Below are positions 54,495 to 62,118 of a stretch of 64,000 nt of DNA, piece by piece. The translations under genes and the position numbers were made by a program. Under the pieces are notes generated by a model that worked only from the letters and a program-made list of their open reading frames with translations, made no database searches and was not told the DNA's origin. Positions within the stretch are counted from its first letter, which is position 1, and each line of letters opens with the position of its first letter. Source of the DNA: Alicyclobacillus pomorum DSM 14955 (GTDB lineage: Bacteria > Bacillota > Bacilli > Alicyclobacillales > Alicyclobacillaceae); the NCBI RefSeq assembly GCF_000472905.1, contig NZ_AXAR01000009.1:62001-126000 (forward strand), read 5' to 3'.

Positions 54495-55766
54495 ATGAGT
54501 GCAACCGCACAGGTAGAAAGCAAAGAACGCGAGTTGAACGTTCTCGAATCGACCCAACAGGTGATTCAAGATGCTTTGAACCACCTCGGATACGGCCCGA
54601 AGTACTACGACCTGCTGAAAGAACCACTGGTCACCTTGACCGTGCGCATCCCGGTTCGCATGGACGACGGGTCTGTCAAGGTATTCACGGGATACCGCTG
54701 CCAGCACAACAACGCAGTGGGCCCCACGAAGGGCGGCATTCGCTTTCATCCGAGTGTAACCGTGGAAGAGGTCCAGGCTTTGTCCATGTGGATGAGTGTG
54801 AAATGCGGTGTCGTAGGGCTTCCATATGGGGGCGGAAAAGGCGGCATCATTTGCGATCCGAGAGAAATGTCCATCGGGGAATTGGAACGTCTCAGCCGCG
54901 GGTATGTCCGGGCCATCAGCCAGATTGTCGGACCGACCAAAGATATCCCCGCGCCCGATGTGTTTACCAACTCACAAGTCATGGCGTGGATGATGGACGA
55001 GTACAGCCGACTGCGCGAGTTTGACTCTCCCGGATTCATTACGGGTAAGCCGCTTGTTCTCGGCGGATCGCATGGGCGAGAAACCGCGACTGCCAAAGGC
55101 GTTACCATTTGTATTGAGGAAGCCGCGAAACGACGTGGTATCTCTCTGAAGGACGCCAGAATCATTGTTCAGGGTTTTGGCAACGCGGGAAGTTATCTCG
55201 CCAAGTTCATGCATGACGCTGGCGCGAAAGTAGTTGGCATCTCTGACGCTTACGGTGCGCTCTACGATGCGAACGGGCTCGACATCGATGCACTGCTCGA
55301 CATGAGAGATTCATTTGGAACGGTGACGACGAAATGTAAGAACACCATCTCCAATCAACAGCTCCTGGAGATGCCGTGTGACATTTTGGTTCCTGCCGCG
55401 ATTGAGAATCAAATCACGGCGGCCAACGCGCATAGGATTCAAGCCAGCATAGTTGTGGAGGCCGCAAATGGCCCGACCACTTTGGAGGCCACGAAGATTC
55501 TGGCGGACAGGGGCATCCTGTTGGTCCCGGACGTACTCGCGAACGCGGGAGGAGTCACCGTTTCTTACTTCGAGTGGGCGCAAAATAATCAAGGCTTGTA
55601 CTGGGACGAGGAACAAGTGGAGGAGAGGCTGCGTCACGTCATGGTTCGTTCCTTTGAGACGGTCTACCAAATGGCGCAGGACCATGATGTTCACATGAGG
55701 CTCGCAGCATACATGGTTGGAGTCCAGAGAATGGCGGAAGCCATGTACCACCGCGGTTGGGTGTAA
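54495..55766 (+). CDS. rocG: NAD-specific glutamate dehydrogenase
   Basis: Deaminates glutamate to 2-oxoglutarate and ammonia, the last step of the pathway encoded here. 423 residues, hexameric class. Motifs: VGPTKGGIRFHP near residue 76, the catalytic lysine in GLPYGGGKGGI near 110, and the nucleotide motif VQGFGNAGSYLAKFM near 224. ATG 54495 follows GAGGTGG; an upstream ATG at 54456 lacks a ribosome site. A GudB-like role cannot be excluded, but the operon context favours RocG. Confidence 0.95.
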   Translation: MSATAQVESKERELNVLESTQQVIQDALNHLGYGPKYYDLLKEPLVTLTVRIPVRMDDGSVKVFTGYRCQHNNAVGPTKGGIRFHPSVTVEEVQALSMWMSVKCGVVGLPYGGGKGGIICDPREMSIGELERLSRGYVRAISQIVGPTKDIPAPDVFTNSQVMAWMMDEYSRLREFDSPGFITGKPLVLGGSHGRETATAKGVTICIEEAAKRRGISLKDARIIVQGFGNAGSYLAKFMHDAGAKVVGISDAYGALYDANGLDIDALLDMRDSFGTVTTKCKNTISNQQLLEMPCDILVPAAIENQITAANAHRIQASIVVEAANGPTTLEATKILADRGILLVPDVLANAGGVTVSYFEWAQNNQGLYWDEEQVEERLRHVMVRSFETVYQMAQDHDVHMRLAAYMVGVQRMAEAMYHRGWV

Positions 55767-55781
55767 CACTCGCAAAATCAG

Positions 55782-55821
55782 GGACTGCTTGAGGGGGAAG
55801 CCCCACAAGCGGTCCTTTTTT
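55782..55821 (+). terminator. Intrinsic terminator of the roc operon
   Basis: GGACTGCTTG pairs with CAAGCGGTCC, inner GGGG/CCCC, then TTTTTT. Confidence 0.9.
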
Positions 55822-55896
55822 CAAGGTTTTGGACAACATATAATCACTGTCCGATGGGAATACGCTTTCAGCAAGTCATCCATTGGAGGTGGGCGC

Positions 55897-56103
55897 GTGC
55901 GGACGAAAGTGTACGATTTCCATCGGTTCTGCAAGGGCGAGCTGGTTTCTGTGCGACGGATGAAGTTGTATCGGCAAATCGGGTCCGTACTGGACGCTTA
56001 CTTCAGTTACTTTGCTCGCGAAGGCGGTGCCATGTTTGTATATCCCATGTACATCACAACCTATCCGCTCTCCGGAGGAGATGATGGCAGGTTTCGTGCC
56101 TAA
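55897..56103 (+). CDS. Small protein, unknown
   Basis: A 68-residue protein: basic start RTKVYDFHRFCKGE, a central helix LYRQIGSVLDAYFSYFARE and an aromatic-rich end with MFVYPMYITTYPL. GTG 55897 is taken because GGAGGT is six bases upstream. No membrane helix or known domain. Convergent with the MBL-fold gene 20 bases further on. Confidence 0.55.
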   Translation: MRTKVYDFHRFCKGELVSVRRMKLYRQIGSVLDAYFSYFAREGGAMFVYPMYITTYPLSGGDDGRFRA

Positions 56104-56122
56104 TGGTAAACGCGCGACGTGA

Positions 56123-56740
56123 TTAGAACAGGGGTGTACGTCTCACGGGATGGCCGTGTGCTGGGCATACCCAGTCAAATGTCATGCGCTTGACTTTTTC
56201 AATCGACTGATGGAGTTGGTGGTTGTCCCAGGCGAGAAACCTTGGGCTCGGTAGAATTTTGCCCTTCCTGCTCATGACCAAATCGCCGGGAAACAAGACG
56301 TCTTTGTACAAGAACGACACGTGCCCCGGGGTGTGTCCTGGTGTTTCAATCATCTCCAAGCTGCCAATCTTCTGTCCGGGTTTGTAGATGGCATCGACGG
56401 CAGGAGGATCTGGCCGAAACATCGTCGCAATGATGCGTTTGATCCCCTCGCGACGTTGTTCGCCATGAATGTATGGCACGTCTTTTTCAGGCGCCCACAA
56501 GGTAGCTCCGGTGACTTCTTTGAGCATTTTTGCATTCCCAATATGATCCACGTCGTGGTGTGTCAACAGAATGTGCGCAATGTCTTTGGGGGAAATGCCT
56601 ACTTTGGACAAGTCCGCGAGTAGACGCTCACCTCTCCCAGGCATGCCAGTATCAATCAGAACGGGTTCTTCTCCTAAAACCAGGTACACGAAACTTCCCT
56701 TCGCACTTTCCAATAGATGAACGTTTTTCGTGATTTCCAA
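56123..56740 (-). CDS. MBL-fold metallo-hydrolase
   Basis: A metallo-beta-lactamase-fold enzyme of about 205 residues. Metal motifs: THHDVDHIG near residue 62 (HxHxDH variant with His at the second place), ETPGHTPGHVSF near 132, the bridging aspartate in LFPGDLVM near 152 and AHGHP near the C-terminus. Related proteins include glyoxalase II-like and lactonase-like hydrolases; substrate unknown. TTG 56740 is preferred because GAGGTG lies six bases upstream; GTG 56749 is an alternative. Confidence 0.88.
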   Translation of the reverse strand: MEITKNVHLLESAKGSFVYLVLGEEPVLIDTGMPGRGERLLADLSKVGISPKDIAHILLTHHDVDHIGNAKMLKEVTGATLWAPEKDVPYIHGEQRREGIKRIIATMFRPDPPAVDAIYKPGQKIGSLEMIETPGHTPGHVSFLYKDVLFPGDLVMSRKGKILPSPRFLAWDNHQLHQSIEKVKRMTFDWVCPAHGHPVRRTPLF

Positions 56741-56849
56741 CGTGGACACCTCACTTCATCTCTAACGATAGATGGCCTTGACCAATACGGCAAATGGTAT
56801 CAGGTGAAAGACTGAAAATACAGCGATGCACGCCCGGGTCAACTTGAGA

Positions 56850-57080
56850 TTGCCTAGCGAAAGCAAATGGAGTATTATATGTAATAACAGGTAGCGAACG
56901 GGTTTGCTTTAGACTTCTCACGGTCTCGTTGCGAAAGGCAAGGGTGTTCGGTGTTAGATTCAGTACAGGCGTGGTCTAGGAGCCACATGGTTGCTTGAGA
57001 GGTAGGGCTTGCAGCGTTTCTAATTCAATGAGTACCTGTTCACCACGGTGATCCATTGAAACGGATGGGTCACCGTTTTC
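56850..57080 (+). ncRNA. Candidate structured RNA with own promoter and terminator
   Basis: Promoter TTGCCT (56850-56855) and TATTAT (56873-56878), spacer 17, puts the start near 56885. The predicted RNA opens with AACAGGTA (56886-56893), which pairs perfectly with TACCTGTT (57033-57040), closing about 155 bases. Inside are TTGC-GAAAG-GCAA, a GTGG/CCAC hairpin and CTTCTC/GAGAGG. A terminator ACGGTGA/TCACCGT with TTTTC follows (57045-57080). No ORF is supported. The layout resembles 6S RNA but I cannot match its conserved bases; not SRP RNA, tmRNA or RNase P. Confidence 0.45.
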
Positions 57081-57213
57081 TATTGTGGTACATTGACCTG
57101 CCTCAGAGCCAACATTGGCCCTATGGACCCAAGGTCATACACGAGGCGTACGTTCGAGCAACAGTCGTTGTGACTGCTAGGGCACAGGCTGTTCTGTCAC
57201 ACGCCATACAACG

Positions 57214-57252
57214 AAAAGGAGACCCTGCCGACGCGGCTGGGTCTCTTTGGTT
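57214..57252 (-). terminator. Intrinsic terminator of the SASP gene
   Basis: Minus strand AGAGACCC pairs with GGGTCTCC across a 14-base loop that itself can pair, followed by TTTTCG. Confidence 0.7.
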
Positions 57253-57269
57253 CGGGTACATTGAGCCCC

Positions 57270-57467
57270 TTAGCGGCGGAAGCCGCCAGCCAGGTGCTGT
57301 TCTGCGTATGCCACCAACCGCTTCGTGATTTCACCGCCGACCGATCCGTTTTGGCGCGAAGACGTGTCCGGGCCGAGTTGAACGCCAAACTCTGACGCAA
57401 TTTCGTACTTCATTTGTTCGAGCGCACTGCCTGCATTTGGAGTCGCATACTGGTTGTTGTTTGCCAT
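57270..57467 (-). CDS. Alpha/beta-type small acid-soluble spore protein
   Basis: A 65-residue DNA-coating protein of the spore core, protecting DNA from UV and heat. Family motifs: [16 protein letters not shown] (the first conserved block with the GPR protease site) and [21 protein letters not shown] 57467 has GGAGG nine bases upstream. A sigma-G-like promoter lies at 57504-57532 and a terminator downstream, so it is a single-gene forespore unit. Confidence 0.95.
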   Translation of the reverse strand: MANNNQYATPNAGSALEQMKYEIASEFGVQLGPDTSSRQNGSVGGEITKRLVAYAEQHLAGGFRR

Positions 57468-57503
57468 GTTGTTCATCCTCCAGTGAGTGATGTAGTGCAA
57501 ACA

Positions 57504-57532
57504 TATCATGTGTGTCTTCCCAGCGATTATAC
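57504..57532 (-). promoter_or_regulatory. Sigma-G-like promoter of the SASP gene
   Basis: Minus strand GTATA (-35) and CATGATA (-10), spacer 17 bp, both fitting the sigma-G consensus. Confidence 0.7.
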
Positions 57533-57591
57533 ATTGTGCCCAATCGTGCATGATGTTGGTACTCTCGCACAAGCTATGCAGGGTGATGCAG

Positions 57592-57693
57592 ATGAAGTGG
57601 TGGATGTGGATACCGGTAGCTTCCTTGTTGGCATTTGCGGGCGGTGTGATATCACTGAACACCTCGTCTGCAAGCCGGAAGAAGAAGTCGTGA
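57592..57693 (+). CDS. 33-residue membrane peptide, unknown
   Basis: Possible small protein starting [20 protein letters not shown], one membrane helix, ending in a basic tail (SASRKKKS). AGGGTG lies six bases before ATG 57592, and a good terminator hairpin follows directly, which is the main support. No family recognised. Confidence 0.35.
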   Translation: MKWWMWIPVASLLAFAGGVISLNTSSASRKKKS

Positions 57694-57696
57694 GCG

Positions 57697-57731
57697 ACAA
57701 AGGCCCTTGCCCGTGTGGCGAGGGCCTTTGT
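57697..57731. terminator. Terminator hairpin before nagB
   Basis: ACAAAGGCCCTTGCC pairs with GGCGAGGGCCTTTGT, five-base loop; the T tract is short on both strands. Confidence 0.6.
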
Positions 57732-57787
57732 TGGCGTTGCGGACATCGCGATGTGGTAGAATCTCTCTCAGAACAGGCGAGTGAGGG

Positions 57788-58555
57788 GTGAGGAAGATAC
57801 AAGTCCGGATCTTTGACAACGCGGAGACTGCTGCGGTGTACTCGGCTGCGATTGTGGAGCAAGTCATTCGCTCGAAACCCAAATCTGTGCTCGGTTTGGC
57901 AACGGGTTCAACACCCATCGCGTTATACAAGCAATTGGTGGATTTTCACCGCAGTGGTCTTTCGATGGCTGGCGTGACGACCATCAACCTCGACGAATAC
58001 GTCGGACTGGCCCCGGACCATCCACAGAGTTACAGTTACTACATGCACCACCACCTGTTTGACCACGTTGACATTCCTGAATCTCAGATTCACCTGTTGC
58101 GCGGCGACGCGGAAGATCTAGAACAGGAGTGTCAGCGGTACGACAACATCATTCGCTCACACACGATTGATCTGCAAATTCTCGGCATCGGAGTCAATGG
58201 ACACATCGGATTCAACGAACCGGATTCGGCTCTGAAGGCGAACACGCACGTGGTTCAACTGGCGCCCGAGACGATTCAGGCCAACTCGCGTTTCTTCACG
58301 GCAGAAGAGACTGTTCCGACGCAAGCGATTACCGTCGGTCTACAGGCGATTCTGTTGGCGAAACAAGTGCTATTGTTGGCGTTTGGCAAGGAAAAAGCGA
58401 AAGTCATTTACGAGGCCGTAAAGGGAGATGTACGCACGAGTCTACCGGCGAGCTTACTGCAGGTTCATCCAAACGTGACGTTCGTGTTGGACCGTGCGGC
58501 TGCCGAAGTGCTCATTGAACATGGTTTCTATACATCTACACCGCCTCGGGCATAA
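57788..58555 (+). CDS. nagB: Glucosamine-6-phosphate deaminase
   Basis: Converts glucosamine 6-phosphate to fructose 6-phosphate and ammonia. About 255 residues. Motifs: VLGLATGSTPIALYKQL near residue 36, the catalytic aspartate in TINLDEYVGL near 70 and GIGVNGHIGFNEPDS near 136 with the catalytic histidine. GTG 57788 is the best available start. Monocistronic; no nagA or nagR adjacent in this window. Confidence 0.95.
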   Translation: MRKIQVRIFDNAETAAVYSAAIVEQVIRSKPKSVLGLATGSTPIALYKQLVDFHRSGLSMAGVTTINLDEYVGLAPDHPQSYSYYMHHHLFDHVDIPESQIHLLRGDAEDLEQECQRYDNIIRSHTIDLQILGIGVNGHIGFNEPDSALKANTHVVQLAPETIQANSRFFTAEETVPTQAITVGLQAILLAKQVLLLAFGKEKAKVIYEAVKGDVRTSLPASLLQVHPNVTFVLDRAAAEVLIEHGFYTSTPPRA

Positions 58556-58736
58556 GAGGGACCTGTGGGGGAGGGAGGGTGTGAGTTGGGAGGCTTCGCA
58601 CGTGTCCCCACAGGCTTGGGTTATACTACGCTAGCGCATCTCGTCATGTCTGGACAAACCGCCCCTTGATTTCGCGGAATTTAGGGCCTTATCTGTGCGC
58701 CCTTGCGCCGGAGTGTGAAAGAGAACAATTCATACG

Positions 58737-58770
58737 GCCCTGCCAGGGTGTGGCAGGGCCAATCCTTTTT
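58737..58770 (+). terminator. Intrinsic terminator downstream of nagB
   Basis: GGCCCTGCCA pairs with TGGCAGGGCC, five-base loop, then AATCCTTTTT. It lies 180 bases after nagB; a TATACT hexamer at 58622-58627 lies between, so it could end a short separate transcript. Confidence 0.7.
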
Positions 58771-58810
58771 GGCAGACTGTTTTCCGGCAGTAAAAAAAGC
58801 TCACCTTGCT

Positions 58811-59629
58811 TTACTTCTCAACTAAGGTCTGAAGCGGGCTCTTGTCTCTTCCGGTCTTGGTTAGATAGATAACCAAGCTCAAGATGGTTACGAGGAAGAT
58901 CGCACTGGTTCCTACCGTACCCAGACCAAGGCCACCATTATCCCGAGGCTGTGACAGGTAGTCACCAAAAGAGGCGCCGAGAGGACGGGTCAAGACGTAA
59001 GCAATCCAGAAGGCAAGCACTGCATGTAGTTTGAAGCGGTAGTGGGCCATGGTCACTATCCCGATTAGTGCGGCGAACATGAGTAATGAATTCAAGTATC
59101 CGACGTTGAGAGCTTCTGCTGTGAGGTCACCGGCTGCAGTACCCAAGGCGAAGGTGAACAGGATGGCCAACCAGTAGAACGCTTCTCGCTTTGTCATGTA
59201 GATGGAGTGGATGGACAGTGTCTTCTCACTCGCGTACCAAGCCGCAAAGGTCGACAGTAAAGCCACCGTGAAGATGATGGTGGTCGTCTCCAGAGGGACC
59301 CCGATGTTGTCTGTGAGATTGTCGGTGATCAACGTGCCGACAACGCTGATAAGCACGACCGTCAGCCAGTAGAGCCCCGGCACGTACTTCCTCGACTTGA
59401 ACTGGAAGAACAGCGTGATGAGCAAGAAGCAACTCATGACAACAGTCGTGTTGGTCAAGCCCAAGTTCAGGTTTGTGTTCAGGAAGTCTGCGGCTGTCTC
59501 ACCCACGGTGGTTGCCAAGATCTTGATGGTCCAGAAAAAGATCGTGACTTCCGGAACCTTATTCAACATCTGCAGGTCTCTTGACGGGGCGTCAGCGTCA
59601 CGTAGAGCGCTGGCTCTGCCTGTGTTCAC
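58811..59629 (-). CDS. COG4705-type membrane protein with four internal repeats
   Basis: A membrane protein of about 272 residues with some eight helices. A glycine/aspartate motif recurs four times: TTVGETAADFL near 26, SVVGTLITDNL near 80, ALGTAAGDLTAE near 150 and PLGASFGDYLS near 210, each at the start of a repeat of one or two helices. This matches the uncharacterised COG4705 family. Function unknown; repeated acidic membrane motifs suggest an ion or metal path. GTG 59629 is chosen, with AGGAG eight bases upstream; ATG 59650 would extend it. Confidence 0.72.
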   Translation of the reverse strand: MNTGRASALRDADAPSRDLQMLNKVPEVTIFFWTIKILATTVGETAADFLNTNLNLGLTNTTVVMSCFLLITLFFQFKSRKYVPGLYWLTVVLISVVGTLITDNLTDNIGVPLETTTIIFTVALLSTFAAWYASEKTLSIHSIYMTKREAFYWLAILFTFALGTAAGDLTAEALNVGYLNSLLMFAALIGIVTMAHYRFKLHAVLAFWIAYVLTRPLGASFGDYLSQPRDNGGLGLGTVGTSAIFLVTILSLVIYLTKTGRDKSPLQTLVEK

Positions 59630-59857
59630 TTTTTCATCTCCTATTCTCATATCAAATACGCCATGCGAGTGAATCTATTTGAGCAGTTGTTAGAAGTGTA
59701 AAGTAGAAATGTTAAGACCACATTAAAATAAGCCATGATTTCTATGGACGGTATATGATTGAGGGCGGCGTGAACTGTAGAACTTTCAAAAACTTCGAGC
59801 TACATTGTAACGAAATGACATGTACAATCGTCAGTAGAGAGGTCTTTTGCATGTGGA

Positions 59858-59873
59858 GCGATTTGCAAATCGC
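59858..59873. repeat. Perfect 16-bp palindrome
   Basis: GCGATTTGCAAATCGC, 36 bases before the MoxR gene. Near-copies occur in other intergenic sites of the window (4921, 42105, 53166). Confidence 0.6.
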
Positions 59874-59908
59874 TGGCGATTGAGCGCTGGTGTTGGAGGG
59901 AGAACCGA

Positions 59909-60889
59909 GTGACGAATCAACCACGTCCTTTTGAACTTGACCGTTGGCACCCGGCTGTGAAGCCGGTTGTAGAGAATGTGGAGAAGGTGATTGTCGGCAA
60001 AGAGGACGTGATTCGCCTTGTCATGGTTGCGCTGCTGGCGAACGGGCACTGTTTGATAGAAGATGTCCCAGGTGTGGGAAAGACCATGCTGGTCCGGGCA
60101 GTGTCCAAGTCCCTGGGATGTGATTTTAAACGCATTCAATTTACTCCGGATCTGCTGCCGTCCGATGTGACGGGGGTGTCCATTTACAACCAAAAGACGC
60201 AAGAGTTCGAATTTCGGCCAGGTCCCATTTTTGGACAGATTGTACTCGCCGATGAGATCAACCGCACGTCTCCGAAAACGCAGTCTGCCCTGTTGGAGGC
60301 GCTGGAGGAGCAAAGTGTCTCTGCCGATGGGCACACGTACCGGTTGCCCTCTCCGTTTTTCGTGTTAGCAACAGAAAATCCGATTGAATTTGAAGGTACG
60401 TTTCCCCTGCCGGAGGCACAGTTAGATAGATTCTTGTTGAAATTCTCTATGGGGTATCCCACGTTGCAAGACGAAGTGGCCATCCTCGACCGGCAACAGT
60501 GGCAACACCCGATTGACGCCCTGGCAGCGGTGGCAGGACCGGAAGACGTGTTGGCCTGGCGCCACGCCTGTGCCAACGTGCACGTCGTGGACAGCGTTCG
60601 CAAGTACCTGGTTTCGGTGGTGCAAGCGACCCGCGTCCACAGCAGTGTCTATCTGGGCGCCAGCCCACGGGCTAGCATCGCGCTGTTTAAGGCTGCACAA
60701 GCGCTGGCATTCCTATGCAACCGCGACTACGTGGTGCCGGACGATATTCGGTACCTCGCCCCATACGTACTGCAACACCGCATCTTGTTATCGGCTGACG
60801 CCCGACTGTCTGGCGTACAGGTCAGTGATCTGTTGAGCGAAATTGTCGCCTCAATTCCGGTGCCCATCTTGCAAGGAGCGGGCCGCTGA
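59909..60889 (+). CDS. MoxR-family AAA+ ATPase
   Basis: A 326-residue chaperone-like ATPase. Walker A is EDVPGVGKTMLVRAV near residue 51, the GRVQFTPDLLPSD-like segment FKRIQFTPDLLPSDVTG near 73, Walker B VLADEINRTSPK near 113 and the sensor LATENPIE near 155, followed by the C-terminal lid. MoxR proteins help assemble or activate partners with VWA or DUF58 domains. GTG 59909 follows TGGAGGGAG. Its stop overlaps the DUF58 start (TGATG). Confidence 0.93.
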   Translation: MTNQPRPFELDRWHPAVKPVVENVEKVIVGKEDVIRLVMVALLANGHCLIEDVPGVGKTMLVRAVSKSLGCDFKRIQFTPDLLPSDVTGVSIYNQKTQEFEFRPGPIFGQIVLADEINRTSPKTQSALLEALEEQSVSADGHTYRLPSPFFVLATENPIEFEGTFPLPEAQLDRFLLKFSMGYPTLQDEVAILDRQQWQHPIDALAAVAGPEDVLAWRHACANVHVVDSVRKYLVSVVQATRVHSSVYLGASPRASIALFKAAQALAFLCNRDYVVPDDIRYLAPYVLQHRILLSADARLSGVQVSDLLSEIVASIPVPILQGAGR

Positions 60890-62118
60890 TGCAAAGGCGG
60901 GCCGTGGCGCTGCTGCTTGGTGCTGTGTGTGTGGCGGCAACCTACGTGTTTGGCAAAGTAGAGGGCGGCTTTTTTGCGTGGTTCCTCTTTTACTTCACGT
61001 GCACCATCGCCATCTACGAATGGATCACCATGGTCATTGGCTTGCGGTTTGTTTCCACCGAGCGCAACATTTCGGCTAGCAGATTGTCTGCGGGCCAAAC
61101 GTTGACCATTCAATTGACGCTGCAGCGGCGTGGGTTGTGGCCTCTGTTTTGGGTTCGGGTCCGGGAAGCGCTGCCGGGGCAGTGGTTGCTTCAGGCGCAG
61201 GGGGCGGACACGGTCCTTCAACCGCTGTGGGCGCGAGAGTTGAGATGGACCTACCAAGTGCAGTGGCTCCAACGAGGCCTGTATGTCATTGGCGACACCA
61301 TCGTTGAGACGGGAGACTTGCTCGGACTCGTCCGCAGAGAGCGACGCGACGAGCGGCGGGACGAAGTGATGGTGTACCCCCGCGTCGTTCCCGTGCGCGG
61401 TTGGATGGGATATCAGCCCGTGGAACTTGGATTGCGACAGCCTACACGCCGCCGTGCGGAAGAATCGACAAACGTCCTTGGGGTGCGCGACTATGTGCCG
61501 GGAGATAGGCTCAGCCGCATCCACTGGCCAGCCAGCGCGCGGCGGGGGACGCTGCAGGCCAAGGAGTTTGAATTGCACGTGTCCAGCGAGTGGATGTTCA
61601 TCCCGGACCTCGCGTCGACCAGCTTTGGAGAGCAAAGTCCATCGTTGTTTGAGCTGGAGATGACCGTGGTCGCGTCGCTGATGAAACACGCCTACCAATT
61701 GCGTCGTACGTTCGCAGCCACCCTGCATGGAAAAAAGCTGACCAAGTTCCCACCTGGGTGCGATGAGTCGCTGTTCCTCCGCTGCATGGAAGCGCTGGCG
61801 CTGGCTGAGCCCAACGGTTCCGTGGATTTTCCACAAACGTTGGTTCGCGTGGCGCAGGACACGCCGATGGGGACTACCTTGGTCGTCGTTTCTCCGCGTC
61901 TGGATCCAGACGCCGCTGTTGCCGCAGAAGTGGTGAGACGGAGAACCCCGGTGGAATGGTTTGTGCCAGTGGCAAGGGAGCAAGGGGAACTTTCTGCTGA
62001 ACAACGACAGGGGTTGGCGATGCTTCACGCAGCCCGCGTCAACGTGTATCTCATTGGCGCACCGGAGCAGCTTGCGACGCTGAAGCGAGGAGGTGGGCAG
62101 CGTGTCACCAGCGTATGA
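60889..62118 (+). CDS. DUF58 domain membrane protein
   Basis: A 409-residue protein with two N-terminal membrane helices (about 6-25 and 30-50). The conserved DUF58 core is RRAEESTNVLGVRDYVPGDR then SRIHWPASARRGTLQAKEFE near residues 185-225, a region related to VWA domains. Usually encoded between a MoxR ATPase and a transglutaminase-like protein, exactly as here. ATG 60889 is coupled to moxR; the end overlaps the next gene by 17 bases. Role in envelope processes is suspected, not shown. Confidence 0.92.
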   Translation: MQRRAVALLLGAVCVAATYVFGKVEGGFFAWFLFYFTCTIAIYEWITMVIGLRFVSTERNISASRLSAGQTLTIQLTLQRRGLWPLFWVRVREALPGQWLLQAQGADTVLQPLWARELRWTYQVQWLQRGLYVIGDTIVETGDLLGLVRRERRDERRDEVMVYPRVVPVRGWMGYQPVELGLRQPTRRRAEESTNVLGVRDYVPGDRLSRIHWPASARRGTLQAKEFELHVSSEWMFIPDLASTSFGEQSPSLFELEMTVVASLMKHAYQLRRTFAATLHGKKLTKFPPGCDESLFLRCMEALALAEPNGSVDFPQTLVRVAQDTPMGTTLVVVSPRLDPDAAVAAEVVRRRTPVEWFVPVAREQGELSAEQRQGLAMLHAARVNVYLIGAPEQLATLKRGGGQRVTSV

